From assembly GCA_963789355.1 (NCBI GenBank), contig CAWBKK010000001.1, forward strand, positions 62,001 through 126,000: 64,000 bases of DNA. The letters run 5' to 3'. Below the pieces are notes generated by a model. It saw nothing but the letters and a program-made list of their open reading frames with translations. It was not told the DNA's origin and made no database searches. The stretch is from Gaiellasilicea sp963789355. GTDB lineage: Bacteria > Actinomycetota > Thermoleophilia > Gaiellales > Gaiellaceae. This document shows, piece after piece, positions 1 to 9,623 of the stretch. A program made the position numbers and the translations under genes. Numbering within the stretch: position 1 is the first letter of the stretch; the number at the start of each line of letters is the position of its first letter.

Positions 1-565
1 CGAGCCCGGTCGTCGGCTCGTCGAGGATCAGCACGTCCGGATTGCAGGCGAGGGCGATCGCCAGCGCGATGCGCTGCTGCTGGCCGCCGCTGAACTGAAA
101 CGGGTAGCCGTGGACCGCGCCGACCGGATCCGGCAGTCCCATCGCACCGAGCAGCTCGACGCTGCGCGCGCGCGCCGCGCGGCTGTCGAGCCCAAGGTGA
201 ACGGTGAGCGGTTGAGCCAGCTGCCGGCCGACCGTCAGCGCCGGGTTGAGGGCCGACGCCGCACCCTGGGCAACGTGGGCGACCTTGCTGCCCCAGATCG
301 AGCGCAGCTTCTCCGGCCGCAATGCGAGGACGTCGACGCCGTCGAGCAAGGACTGCCCCGCCAGGATGCGCATCCCCGGCAGGCGGTATCCGATTGCCGC
401 GAGCGCCGTGGTCGACTTGCCGCAGCCGGACTCACCCACGAGGCCCAGGATGCTGCCGCGCGTCAGCCGGAAGGAGACGTCATCCACGACGCGGTTGATC
501 GAGCGGTCGTCCCGCACGTAGCCGGCCGAGAGACCTTGGACGTCGAGAACCGTGTCGGGCGTCAA
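1..565 (-). CDS. Peptide/nickel-type ABC transporter ATP-binding protein, C-terminus beyond the window edge
   Basis: This cytoplasmic ATPase would power the two permeases encoded immediately upstream (dipeptide/oligopeptide/nickel importer family). About 188 residues are visible. Walker A (GESGCGKST) lies near residues 44-52, the ABC signature FSGGQQQ near 155, and Walker B (LILDEPTTG) at the edge of the window. The C-terminal half with the H-loop and any oligopeptide-type Cys region is missing only because the window ends. I chose a TTG start at 565 because it overlaps the TGA stop of the upstream permease (TTGA) and no better in-frame start is near; this is translational coupling typical of such operons. 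Family assignment is firm; the substrate is not readable from sequence. Confidence 0.9.
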   Translation of the reverse strand, partial: MTPDTVLDVQGLSAGYVRDDRSINRVVDDVSFRLTRGSILGLVGESGCGKSTTALAAIGYRLPGMRILAGQSLLDGVDVLALRPEKLRSIWGSKVAHVAQGAASALNPALTVGRQLAQPLTVHLGLDSRAARARSVELLGAMGLPDPVGAVHGYPFQFSGGQQQRIALAIALACNPDVLILDEPTTGL

Positions 566-1467
566 ATCGGCACCGCCTCGCGGCCGCTCCGCGTCACGTG
601 ATCGGTGAGCGCGTCCGCAATCAGGTTCAGCGCGATCGAGAGGAGGGCGATCATCGCTGCCGGTGCGAGGGTCGCCAGCGGGTTGAGATTGATGAAGCCG
701 CGGCCTTCGGCCACCATCACGCCCCAATCGGCCTTCGGCGGCTGGACGCCGAGGCCGAGGAAGTTGAGGGTCGCGACGAAGATGACGCCGTACGTGATCC
801 GCAGCGCGAAGTCCGCGGTCGTCGGCGCCATGATGTTCGGGAGCACCTCGCGAAAGAGGATCGCGGCCGTTCGCTCACCGCGAGCCTGGGCAGCGGCGAC
901 GTAGTCGAGCCTGATCACGCCCTGCGTTGCGCCGCGAGCGATCCGACCCATTCGCGGCACGTAGACGAGCGTGATCGTAATCACCAGCACGACGCTCGAG
1001 GTGCCGAGCGCCGCGATGGCGACGAGGACGAGCAAGAGCGCCGGCAACGCCAAGAGCAGGTCGAATGCGCGCGCGATGAAGCCGTCGACCTTTCCGCCTT
1101 TGTATGCGCCCAGCATGCCGAGACTCCCGCCGATCAGCCACGCGAGCGTGACCGCGACGAGCGGGATGACAATGATCGTGGTGCCGCCCACGAGCAGCCG
1201 GCTCAGGGTGTCCCGGCCGAGCGAATCCGTGCCCAGCAGGTGGCCGCCGCTGAAGCCGGCCGCGTTGTCACCCACGCCGATCGCGTCGGGAGGGTAGGGC
1301 GTGAAGAACCGCCCGAAGACGATCACGAACAGCACGACTCCGCCGAGGACGAGACCGGTCCGACCCTGGGTCGAGGCGGCGACTGCACGCCATGCCGACG
1401 GCGGCCGGCTCTCCTCGTCGACGAGCTCCGCGGCGGAGAGGTCCAGAGCCGGCTGCGTGACGGTCAC
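562..1467 (-). CDS. DppC/OppC-type ABC transporter permease
   Basis: Inner-membrane permease of a peptide/nickel-type importer, 301 residues, the usual family length. An N-terminal membrane segment follows a short cytoplasmic tail, then GTDSLGRD (the conserved GTD-x-x-GRD motif of DppC proteins), four or five further hydrophobic segments and the EAA-type loop around YVAAAQARGERTAAILFREVLPN. GTG at 1467 is preferred to the longer upstream reading because it overlaps the stop of the preceding permease by 4 nt (GTGA) and gives a normal N-terminus (VTVTQPALD). It works with the partner permease and ATPase; there is no substrate-binding protein beside it, so a lipoprotein encoded elsewhere or outside the window must supply specificity. 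Confidence 0.92.
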   Translation of the reverse strand: MTVTQPALDLSAAELVDEESRPPSAWRAVAASTQGRTGLVLGGVVLFVIVFGRFFTPYPPDAIGVGDNAAGFSGGHLLGTDSLGRDTLSRLLVGGTTIIVIPLVAVTLAWLIGGSLGMLGAYKGGKVDGFIARAFDLLLALPALLLVLVAIAALGTSSVVLVITITLVYVPRMGRIARGATQGVIRLDYVAAAQARGERTAAILFREVLPNIMAPTTADFALRITYGVIFVATLNFLGLGVQPPKADWGVMVAEGRGFINLNPLATLAPAAMIALLSIALNLIADALTDHVTRSGREAVPI

Positions 1468-2459
1468 CCCGAGGCCTTCAGTCGCGGGTTGAGATACGCG
1501 ACGACGCAGTCGGCGCTGAGGCTGACGACGATGAACATCGCGCCCATCAGCACCGCGATCGCCTGAACGCTGAACGCGTCCGATGTGCTCGTCGCCTGAA
1601 CGAGCCCTTGGCCGATCCCGGGGAAAGCGAAGACCCACTCGACGACGATGACTCCGCTCAACAGGTAGACGATGTTGATCGCTACCGCGTTGACGAGCGG
1701 CACACCCGCGTTTCTCATCGCATGGTCCCAGATCACCATCCTGCGCGGGAGTCCGCGGAGGACTGCCGCCTGCGTGTACGGAGCGCCGAGGGCCTCGCGC
1801 ATCGCGCTGCGAGCGATCCGGGCGATGTGCGGGACCATCGCGAGCACAAGGGTCGCCGCCGGCAGGACGTACGCCTTCGCCTGCTCCCCGAGCGACGATG
1901 CGAACGTCAGCGCTGTGGCGCTCTCGACCGGGAGCCAGCCGAGCTCGATGGCGAAGACGTACAGCAACCCGATCCCCACCACGAACTCCGGCAGCGCCGC
2001 CAGGATCACGGATCCGGTCAACAGGGAGAAATCGGACCAACGACCGGCGCGTCTCGCTTGGAACACGCCGAGCGCAACCGCGAGCGGAAGCGCGATCAGG
2101 AGCGACACGAGAGCAAGGATCAACGTCCTCTGAAAGCGCGGGATCACGTCCTCGGACACGCTCGTGTCGGTGACGAACGACGTGCCCATGTCGCCGTGTA
2201 GGAACGACCAGAGCCAGTCCCCATAGCGCTCGATCGCCGGGCGGTCGAGGTCGTACTCCCGCGCGAATGCGTCGACCTGGTCGGGCGTGATCTGCGGCCC
2301 GAACTTCTTGCGCGCGATGTCCTCGGGCGTTCTGACGCTCATCATCCCGAACGCGACGATCGAGATGAGTAACAACGTCAACAGCCCGGTCGCGAAGTGG
2401 CGAGCGATCGTGCGCGCGCGTCGCGAGCGCCCTGACGGCAAGCGGGCTACCCTGCTCAT
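1464..2459 (-). CDS. DppB/OppB-type ABC transporter permease
   Basis: First gene of the visible ABC operon, 331 residues. It has the DppB/OppB layout: one N-terminal membrane helix (LLTLLLISIVAFGMMS), an extracytoplasmic loop including the conserved LDRP and GDMGTSF elements, then five helices and the EAA loop (YTQAAVLRGLPRRMVIWDHAMRN). The C-terminal FPGIGQGL motif is characteristic of the family. It overlaps the next permease by 4 nt, so the two are almost certainly cotranslated. A purine-rich stretch precedes ATG 2459. In most opp/dpp operons a substrate-binding lipoprotein gene comes first; here the upstream neighbour is an unrelated receiver-domain gene. Confidence 0.92.
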   Translation of the reverse strand: MSRVARLPSGRSRRARTIARHFATGLLTLLLISIVAFGMMSVRTPEDIARKKFGPQITPDQVDAFAREYDLDRPAIERYGDWLWSFLHGDMGTSFVTDTSVSEDVIPRFQRTLILALVSLLIALPLAVALGVFQARRAGRWSDFSLLTGSVILAALPEFVVGIGLLYVFAIELGWLPVESATALTFASSLGEQAKAYVLPAATLVLAMVPHIARIARSAMREALGAPYTQAAVLRGLPRRMVIWDHAMRNAGVPLVNAVAINIVYLLSGVIVVEWVFAFPGIGQGLVQATSTSDAFSVQAIAVLMGAMFIVVSLSADCVVAYLNPRLKASG

Positions 2460-2545
2460 CCTGGCCCAGCCACCTCCGAACCGACCCCAACGCGAGGCTC
2501 GGTCACCAGGCTATCCGCGGGCTCCCCGTCGTGAAAGGCCACACG

Positions 2546-2926
2546 CTACGGGCGCGAGGCTGCAGCGTCGGCCTGATCCAGCAGCGCGCGAATCACGTCG
2601 GCGTTCAGATCGATCTTCGCGAGGAAACCGATAGCGGGGCCGGCTGTGACGAGGTCGGCAACTTCCTGTTCGTCGTGGGTCGAGATCAGGATCACGGGCG
2701 GCGGTTGAGCTCCGGAAGCCAGAGCACGAGCGACGTCGAACCCGCTCTCGTCTCCGAGGTCGATGTCGACGAGAATGACGTCTGGATTGAGGTCGTTGGC
2801 GATCCGCGCCGCCTCGCCGCCGGACGCAGCGACACCGACGACGGCCATCCCTTCGTCCTCGAGCAAGCGTCGCATCGACTCGCAGAACCTCTCGTTGTCG
2901 TCGACGATGAGGCAGCGCAGTGTCAC
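2546..2926 (-). CDS. Single-domain response regulator (receiver only)
   Basis: A stand-alone CheY-like receiver domain of 126 residues with no output domain. Visible conserved residues are the acidic pair D9-D10, phospho-acceptor D54 (ILVDIDLG), S82 and K104. I prefer GTG 2926 (VTLRCLIVDD), which starts exactly at the first beta strand; an in-frame start at 2968 would add 14 residues with no receiver homology. The gene is divergent from the large LuxR regulator and lies near a histidine kinase and a NarL-type regulator, so it may receive phosphate from that kinase or act as a phosphate sink. That partnership is inference from position only. Confidence 0.85.
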   Translation of the reverse strand: MTLRCLIVDDNERFCESMRRLLEDEGMAVVGVAASGGEAARIANDLNPDVILVDIDLGDESGFDVARALASGAQPPPVILISTHDEQEVADLVTAGPAIGFLAKIDLNADVIRALLDQADAAASRP

Positions 2927-3097
2927 GTCGGTCCGAGGATGGCAGGCGCCGAGTCGTTCCACATCCACGCCAGCTGTAAGACGCCGCTCAGGTTGGCAAG
3001 GAGATCAGGACCGCCGCTGGCCTGAGCGTCAGTTCCGGGCTGGCTGTGGCGACAACGGGGCGGCGCTCTCGCATGCTCCCCGACGGAGGTGATGCAA

Positions 3098-5686
3098 ATG
3101 GGTCATCGCGAGAGTCCCAAGATCCTGCGGGGTCGCCGCTCCGAGCAGCAAGCGTTGGAGCGCCTCGTGACAGACGCACGGAAAGGGAAGGGCGGCGCGC
3201 TCGTTCTTCGCGGCGCGGCGGGGGTCGGGAAGACGTCGTTGCTCGACTACCTCGACGCCCACGGAGGCGGCTGTCGAATCCTGCGCGTCGCGGGGGTCGA
3301 GTCGGAAACCGAGTTCGACTTCGCCGCGCTGCAACGGCTGTGCGGAACCATCGTCCGCGCCACCGAGCAGCTGCCGGCTCCCCAGCGCGAGGCACTCGAC
3401 CATGCGTTCGGTTCTGGAACTCGAGCGGACCCGGACCGTTTCCTCGTTGGAGCCGCCGTCCATGCCCTGCTCAAGGAGGTCTCACAGGAGCAACCGCTGC
3501 TGTGCATTGTCGATGACGTCGACGCTGTCGATCGCGCGTCGATGGCAACGCTCGCATTCGTCGCGCGCCGTCTGGCTGGCGACCCGATCGCAATCGTCTT
3601 CGCCGGACGCGGCGCGAGCTCAGCTGAACTCGCGGCGCTTCCCGTGCTGGAGATCGGGGGAGTTCCCGATAGCGACGCGCGAGCGCTCATCGAGTCGACC
3701 ATGGTCGGTCCGCTCGACTCCGCCGTCCGCGAACGGATCCTCGCCGAGGCGCGGGGAAACCCGGATGCGTTGCTCGAGCAGCTACGGGGAACCCCGGACA
3801 GGATCGCCGGGGGATTCGGCGTGGTGGATGCCGCAGAGCTGCCCGACTCGACAATCGAGGACTGCCGGCGCCGCCTTGCGCAGCTTCCGCACGAGACGGA
3901 GCGTCTACTGCTGCTCGGTGCCGCCGAGCCGACCGGCGACCCAGTGCTCTTCTGGCGGGCCGCAGCGCAGCTCGACCTCCGACCGGAGGCGGCGCCGCTC
4001 GCGACTGCAGCAGGGATGTTCGCTGTCGGTCGCAGGGTCCTCTTCCGTCGCCCTCTCGACCGGAACACGATCTACCGGAGCGCGCCGCCGGAGGACCGGA
4101 GGGCCGTTCACGGCGCTCTCGCCCGCGCGGCAAGCGCGGAGTCCGACCCCGTGTGGCGGGCCTGGCACCGCGGGAATGCGACGGTCGGACTCGACGAGGA
4201 CGTCGCCGTCGAGCTCGAGCGGTCGGCTGACCGCGCGCGCTCCCGCGGCGGCGTGGCTGCTGCGGCGACCTTCTTGGAGCGCGCGGCCGCCCTCACGCCC
4301 GACGCGACGGCTCGCGTCCGGCGTACGCTCGCGGCGGCGCAGGCAAAGCACTTGGCCGGCGCTCCGGGCGAGGCGATCGGGCTCCTGGCGGTCACCGGCG
4401 CAGGCCAACTCGACAGGTCCGACCAGGCGCGTGCAGACCTGATCGGCGCTCGGATCGAGTCGCTCGCCAACGAGGGCCGCGAGCAGTCGCTCTCGCTTGT
4501 GGAGGCGGCAGAGCGGCTGACGGAGTTCGACGTCACCCTCGCCGGTAGCGCCTACGACGACGCACTCTTCGCCGCACTCTCGAGGCCCGGCGATGATCCG
4601 CGCACTGTCTCCGATGCGGTCGTGGCCGCCGGGGACGTTCCGCGCGACCCGCTCCGCGTTGGACTGGCCCACCTCATTCGTGGTGACTACGACACCGCCG
4701 CGCCCGCACTGCGACAGGCGATCGAGGCGCTCCGAGCCGAGCCGATGCACGACGACAACGCGCTCGTTCGCGTCTGGCTCGCGGGTTACGCGGCATGTGC
4801 CCTGGGCGACGCCGCTTCCTGGGACGACCTCACCTGCCGCCACGTGGAGCTCGCACGAGCAACCGGTGCGCTCGCAATCCTGCCGACCGCGTTGGGTGAG
4901 CGCACGAAGGTCGAGCTCGCTCTTGGGAACGTCGACGTCGCGGCGGGACTCGTTGCCGAAGCGGACGCTGCGCTCGCCGTCACGGGCAGCGAGCATGGCA
5001 ACCAGGCATCGGCGCTCCTCGCTGCGTGGCAGGGCGACGCGGCGCAGTGGCCGGCCGTCGTACACGCGTGCGGGCCGCTGCCGTCGCCGTTGGTGTCGTT
5101 GGAGGTCATCGACGCGGCAGTCCGGGCCGGGTCGTCGGAGCATGCCGCCGAGCCGCTCCTGCGCCTGAGCCGGCTCGCGCGATCGAGCGGCGAAGACTGG
5201 GCGGTCGGCGCCGAGGCAGCGGCGCGTGCGCTCATGGGTCGAGGCGATCGAGCGGAGCGGCTCTACCGCGAGGCGATCGAGCGGGCCGAGGCGGCTGGGG
5301 TTCCGTTCTTCCTGGCTCGCACGCACCTGCTCTACGGCGAGTGGCTGCGGCGGAGCAACCGCCGTGTCGACGCGCGCCACCGGCTGCGTGTGGCTGAGGA
5401 GATGCTCGAGGCGCTGGGCGCGGTCGGCTTTGCCGAACGCGCTCGCCGTGAGCTTCTCGCCACCGGCGCGAAAACGCGCAAGCGCATCGATGCCACGCGC
5501 GACGACCTGACCGCGCAAGAAGCGCAAATCGCGCATCTGGCCGCAGCCGGCCACACGAACCCGGAGATCGGAGCGCAGCTCTTCCTTAGCCCTCGCACCG
5601 TCGAGTGGCACCTCCGGAAGGTGTATCCGAAGCTCGGCGTGAGCGGCCGCAGGGAGCTCCAGCAGGCCCTCCCCCAGGCGAGCTGA
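3098..5686 (+). CDS. Large ATP-binding LuxR-family regulator (AAA/LAL type)
   Basis: An 862-residue regulator of the MalT/LAL class. The N-terminal P-loop NTPase has Walker A GAAGVGKT at residues 39-46 and a Walker B-like strand LLCIVDDVD near 137. The middle is an Ala-rich alpha-helical TPR-like region of about 500 residues. The last 65 residues are a LuxR/GerE helix-turn-helix (LTAQEAQIAHLAAAGHTNPEIG...SPRTVEWHLRKVYPKLGV). ATG 3098 has GGAGG at 3085-3089, 8 nt upstream; earlier GTG and ATG codons at 3089 and 3092 are too close to that site. Such proteins bind an inducer through the helical region and activate transcription when ATP-bound. The target is unknown; the adjacent signalling genes run in the same direction. 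Confidence 0.9.
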   Translation: MGHRESPKILRGRRSEQQALERLVTDARKGKGGALVLRGAAGVGKTSLLDYLDAHGGGCRILRVAGVESETEFDFAALQRLCGTIVRATEQLPAPQREALDHAFGSGTRADPDRFLVGAAVHALLKEVSQEQPLLCIVDDVDAVDRASMATLAFVARRLAGDPIAIVFAGRGASSAELAALPVLEIGGVPDSDARALIESTMVGPLDSAVRERILAEARGNPDALLEQLRGTPDRIAGGFGVVDAAELPDSTIEDCRRRLAQLPHETERLLLLGAAEPTGDPVLFWRAAAQLDLRPEAAPLATAAGMFAVGRRVLFRRPLDRNTIYRSAPPEDRRAVHGALARAASAESDPVWRAWHRGNATVGLDEDVAVELERSADRARSRGGVAAAATFLERAAALTPDATARVRRTLAAAQAKHLAGAPGEAIGLLAVTGAGQLDRSDQARADLIGARIESLANEGREQSLSLVEAAERLTEFDVTLAGSAYDDALFAALSRPGDDPRTVSDAVVAAGDVPRDPLRVGLAHLIRGDYDTAAPALRQAIEALRAEPMHDDNALVRVWLAGYAACALGDAASWDDLTCRHVELARATGALAILPTALGERTKVELALGNVDVAAGLVAEADAALAVTGSEHGNQASALLAAWQGDAAQWPAVVHACGPLPSPLVSLEVIDAAVRAGSSEHAAEPLLRLSRLARSSGEDWAVGAEAAARALMGRGDRAERLYREAIERAEAAGVPFFLARTHLLYGEWLRRSNRRVDARHRLRVAEEMLEALGAVGFAERARRELLATGAKTRKRIDATRDDLTAQEAQIAHLAAAGHTNPEIGAQLFLSPRTVEWHLRKVYPKLGVSGRRELQQALPQAS

Positions 5687-5731
5687 GCCCGACATTCGCG
5701 CAGCAGACAGCCCGTGGCAGATACTTGTGCG

Positions 5732-6406
5732 ATGGCAGCAGCGCGCGCCGACCCGGGCCGCAGGCGCGTCGTCATCGCAGACGACGACTATCTCCTCCGC
5801 GAAGGTGTGGCGAGCCTGCTGCGGGAGTCCGGCTTGGACGTCGTCGGCCAGGCCGGTGACGGCGCCCAACTCGTCGACCTCGTGCGCGAGCACCGCCCGG
5901 ACCTCGCGATTGTCGACATCCGTATGCCTCCGACGCACACCGCCGAGGGCCTCGAGGCGGCGACCCTCATCCGCGAGAAGTATCCGGACACCGCGGTTCT
6001 CGTCCTCTCCGCTCATGTCGAGGTGACGCAGGCGATCGCGCTCATCAGCTGTGGGGAGCGCAGCGGCTACCTGCTGAAGAGTCGAATCGACGATCTCGAG
6101 GAGTTCCTCGACGACATCGAGCGGTTGTGCCGCGGGGGCTCGGTCATCGACCCGACGCTCGTTCAGGAACTGGTCGGCGTTCGCACGGGGAACGATCCAC
6201 TTGACGAGCTCACGACGCGCGAACGCGAGGTGCTTGCGATCATGGCGGAAGGCCGCTCCAACTCCGGTATCGCCCGGCAGCTGTGGGTGACGGAGGGCAC
6301 CGTCGAGCGGCACGTGCACAACATCCTTGCGAAGCTTCGGCTGCCCGCCGCCGAAGACGATCATCGTCGCGTGCTTGCCGTGATCACGTATCTCGACTCA
6401 CGCTAG
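5732..6406 (+). CDS. NarL/FixJ-type two-component response regulator
   Basis: A 224-residue response regulator: receiver domain (acidic D17-D19, phospho-acceptor D62 in LAIVDIRMPP, lysine in GYLLKSR) followed by a LuxR-type DNA-binding domain (LTTREREVLAIMAEGRSNSGIARQLWVTEGTVERHVHNIL). It ends 4 nt before the triple-GAF histidine kinase, so the two form an obvious cognate pair. ATG 5732 gives a compact start; a GTG at 5714 in frame would add six residues and cannot be excluded since neither has a clear Shine-Dalgarno. It should bind DNA as a dimer after phosphorylation. Target genes are not evident. Confidence 0.93.
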   Translation: MAAARADPGRRRVVIADDDYLLREGVASLLRESGLDVVGQAGDGAQLVDLVREHRPDLAIVDIRMPPTHTAEGLEAATLIREKYPDTAVLVLSAHVEVTQAIALISCGERSGYLLKSRIDDLEEFLDDIERLCRGGSVIDPTLVQELVGVRTGNDPLDELTTREREVLAIMAEGRSNSGIARQLWVTEGTVERHVHNILAKLRLPAAEDDHRRVLAVITYLDSR

Positions 6407-6410
6407 CCCG

Positions 6411-8429
6411 ATGGCGCAGCTGGAACGCTCCGTCCTTGCGCAAGAACAGGCAGCGCTGCGCCGCGTGGCCACGCTCGTGGCGGTAGGCGCGCCCGCGGAA
6501 GAGCTGTTCGACGCCGTCGCGCAGGAAGTCGCCGCCGTCTTCGGCGTTCGGAGCGTCACGCTGAGTCAGCATCGCGCAGGCACGCTCATCGTCGTCGCCT
6601 CAGTCGGCAGCGCTGCGTTTCCCGTCGGCAGCCGGTGGCCGCTGGACGCGCCCAGCGTGGCGGCCACGGTCGAGGAAACCGGTCGGGCTGCGCGCGTCGA
6701 CTACTCGAACCTCGCGGGAGAGATAGCCGCCGCCGCGCGCGCCTCATCGACCGAGGCGGCAATCGGCGTGCCGATCATCGTCGATGGCAAGGTATGGGGC
6801 GACATCTCGGTCGCAGTCAGAGCCGCAGAGGCGCTGCCCCCCGAAACCGAACAGCGGCTGCACAACTTCACCGACCTCCTGGGGCTGGCGATCTCGAATG
6901 CCGAGTCGCGAGATGCGCTCCGGCGTCTCGCGGTCGACCAAGCTGCGCTCCGCCGCGTCGCGACGCTGGTCGCCGAAGGCGCCTCAGCCGACGAGGTCTA
7001 TGCCGCCGTCGCAAGAGAAGCGGTAGAAGCGCTCGACTTGAAGGTTTCGGTTCTCGTGCGCTTCGACCCGGGCCCGATGATCACGGTCCTCGCCTCGGTC
7101 AACAGCGAGGGCAGCTTTCCGGTCGGTAGTCGGTTCCCGCTCGACGGCGGGGTGTCGAAGCTCATCTTCGACACCGGCCGGGCTGCTCGGGTGGACTCCT
7201 TCGAGGACATGCCCGGAGCGATCGCCGCCGCGGCTCGCGCATCCGGAGAGAACTCGAGCTTCGGCGTTCCGATCATCGTCGAGGGTGCGGTCTGGGGGAT
7301 GCTCGCCGGGGACGGCGTCGGACCGGAACCGCTGCCCTGGGATATCGAGCCACGCCTGCGCGCCTACACCGAGCTCGTCGCGACGGCGATCTCGAACACC
7401 GAGTCGCGTGACGCCCTCCGCCGCCTGGCCGACGAGCAGACTGCACTGCGGCGCGTCGCGACGCGGGTCGCCGAAGGCGCCAGCCCCGACGCTCTTTTCT
7501 CCGCCGTCCTGCGCGAAGTCGCCCATGTGCTCGACGTGTCCGCGGTGACGCTCGACCGGTACGAGCCCGACGGTGCGTCGGTCACGGTCGCCGAGCACGT
7601 CCGTCGCTCCTCGCGAGCAGAGCGCGACGCTCCCGAGGTCGCCTTCCGGACGCCGATTACGGTCGACGGCGAGCTCTGGGGTGCCATCTCCGTCTCGTCA
7701 CCCGAAAGCACCCTCGCGCACGACACCGAAGCGCGGCTGCACGATTTCGCGGAGCTCGTCGGCACGGCTGTGTCGAATGCGACCGCGCGCGCCGAGCTGG
7801 TCGCGTCCCGCGCCCGCATCGTCGCAGCCGGAGACGAGGCGAGGAAGCGGATCGAACGCGACCTCCACGACGGCACGCAGCAAAGGCTCGTCACGATCGG
7901 GATCGAGCTGCGCAGGCTCGAGAATGTCGTCGCAGACGGCGGACAAGAGGCTGTCGAGCGGACGCGGCAGATTCGTGGCGACGTCCGGACACTCGTCGAG
8001 GAGGTGCGCGAGCTTTCGAGAGGCCTGCATCCCGCCGTCCTGGCCGAGGCAGGACTCGAGCCCTCGCTCCGCGCCCTCGCACGCCGCGCCCCGTTCACAG
8101 TCGACCTCAAGGTCGATCTGGACGAACGTCTTCCCGAGCCGATCGAGATCGGCATCTACTACCTCGTCTCCGAGGCGCTGACGAACGCCATGAAGCACGC
8201 CCGCGCGACCTCCGTCTCGATCGACGTCGGCATCGACGGGTCGGACGTCAGGGTCGCCGTCGCCGACGACGGCGTCGGGGGCGCCAAAGTCAGTCGCGGC
8301 TCAGGGCTCGAGGGTCTAGCCGATCGCGTTGCCGCGCTCGGCGGCCGGCTCGCGCTCGACAGCCCGCGAGAGCTTGGAACGCAAGTCGTCGCGATGTTCC
8401 CGTCGAACATCCTGACGGACGTCGACTGA
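6411..8429 (+). CDS. Histidine kinase with three tandem GAF domains (NarL-partner, HisKA_3 type)
   Basis: A 672-residue soluble sensor kinase. Three GAF domains of about 150-165 residues follow each other and are internally similar: each begins with an LRRVAT-V-A-EGA helix and ends with a helix containing SRDALRRLA. The kinase core has the HisKA_3 dimerisation helix with phospho-acceptor H486 (ERDLHDGTQQRL), then a HATPase_c domain with the N box (EALTNAMKHA) and G boxes (DDGVGG, GSGLEGL). No membrane segment is seen, so it senses a cytoplasmic signal; no haem- or flavin-specific residue is obvious. It lies 4 nt after its likely partner regulator. The tandem GAF copies suggest internal duplication. 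Confidence 0.93.
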   Translation: MAQLERSVLAQEQAALRRVATLVAVGAPAEELFDAVAQEVAAVFGVRSVTLSQHRAGTLIVVASVGSAAFPVGSRWPLDAPSVAATVEETGRAARVDYSNLAGEIAAAARASSTEAAIGVPIIVDGKVWGDISVAVRAAEALPPETEQRLHNFTDLLGLAISNAESRDALRRLAVDQAALRRVATLVAEGASADEVYAAVAREAVEALDLKVSVLVRFDPGPMITVLASVNSEGSFPVGSRFPLDGGVSKLIFDTGRAARVDSFEDMPGAIAAAARASGENSSFGVPIIVEGAVWGMLAGDGVGPEPLPWDIEPRLRAYTELVATAISNTESRDALRRLADEQTALRRVATRVAEGASPDALFSAVLREVAHVLDVSAVTLDRYEPDGASVTVAEHVRRSSRAERDAPEVAFRTPITVDGELWGAISVSSPESTLAHDTEARLHDFAELVGTAVSNATARAELVASRARIVAAGDEARKRIERDLHDGTQQRLVTIGIELRRLENVVADGGQEAVERTRQIRGDVRTLVEEVRELSRGLHPAVLAEAGLEPSLRALARRAPFTVDLKVDLDERLPEPIEIGIYYLVSEALTNAMKHARATSVSIDVGIDGSDVRVAVADDGVGGAKVSRGSGLEGLADRVAALGGRLALDSPRELGTQVVAMFPSNILTDVD

Positions 8430-8611
8430 CGCCTGTCGCTCTTCGGAAGGGACGGGTAGCTCGGCTTCTCGCGGTCGCCTCGGATCAAACCCGTGAGGCA
8501 GACCAGGGCAGCGACCAGGGCATTCCACCGAGGCGATGCTGCAGGAAAGACGCCACCTTGAAGTGGTCATCAACACGGAGGCCCGTGAGGTCTCGCGAAA
8601 GGAGATCGTCG

Positions 8612-9599
8612 ATGAGCTCACCCAACCAGCTCCCAACTCCGGAGGGTCCCGGCTCCGTCTCTGGAGCGCCAAACCTCCCGGCAGGGTTCAGGGACACGTT
8701 CGCCAGCCGGTACGTCGACACAGGCGAAGTGCAGCTGCACGCCGTCATCGGGGGCGACGGCCCGCCGCTGCTGCTGATCCACGGCTGGCCCCAGAACTGG
8801 TACGCATGGCGCCTGGTCATGCCCGCCCTGGCCCGCGACTTCGAGGTCATCGCGGTCGACCAGCGCGGCATCGGGCTCTCGGACAAGCCCGAGGGCGGCT
8901 ACGACGTCGGCACGCTCGCCGGCGACCTGATCGCCCTCATGGACGCGCTCGGCCACGAGCGGTTCGCGGTCTACGGAACGGACACCGGAATGCCGATCGC
9001 GTACGCCCTGGCCGCGGATTACCCCGACCGGGTCGATCGCATCGCCGTCTCCGAGTCCCTCATGCCCGGCGTGTCCGCCTCGCCGCCGCTGTTCGTCCCG
9101 CCGCTGGCCAATGCCCGCCTCTGGCACCTGATGTTCAACCAGCTCCCCGCCGAGGTGAACGAAGCCCTCGTCAAGGGACGTGAGAGCATCTTCTTCGGAG
9201 CGGAGTTCGACTCCTCGGCCGGGACGACGAAGCTGCCCGACGAGGTCGTCAGGTACTACGTCGACACCCTCGCCTCCGAGTCCCGACGCTCTGCGCGGCA
9301 GCTTCGGCTTCTACCGTGCCGTCGGCGTCACGAGGACGCAGAACGAGGAGCGCAAGGCCCGACGGCTCACGTTGCCCGTCCTCGCCATCGGCGGCGAGGA
9401 GAGCGCCGGTGATGGCGTGGCAGCGGCGATGAAACTCGTCGCCGACGATGTGCAGACCGTTGTCCTCGGCGGCACCGGCCACTGGGTCGCCGAGCAGGCT
9501 CCCGACGAGCTGCTGGCTGCGCTGACGGCGTTCCTTGCTCCCTACCGGGACGGGCAGACCTCCCCGCAGGACAGGCAGTCACAGGTCGCGGCCCTGTAG
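8612..9599 (+). pseudogene. Alpha/beta hydrolase (epoxide hydrolase-like), interrupted by a +1 frameshift near 9281
   Basis: The first part reads through an HGWPQNW oxyanion motif, DQRGIGLSDKP, and the nucleophile elbow YGTDTG, whose Asp points to epoxide hydrolase or dehalogenase-like chemistry rather than an esterase. The second part, in the next frame, supplies VLAIGGEES (acid) and GTGHWVAEQAP (catalytic His). The two halves join cleanly at LASE-PDALRGSFGFYRAVG if one base is removed from the TCCC at 9281-9284, giving about 328 residues, the usual length. ATG 8612 has AAGGAG 7 nt upstream. It may be a true pseudogene or, more likely, an intact gene with a sequence error, because three other genes here show the same kind of lesion. 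Confidence 0.8.
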
Positions 9600-9623
9600 C
9601 CGAACGTGTTCGGACGCGTTCAC

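Noticed and set aside
3905..6364. 819-codon minus frame over the LuxR and NarL regulators
   Set aside because: Shadow frame; both plus-strand genes have full domain sets.
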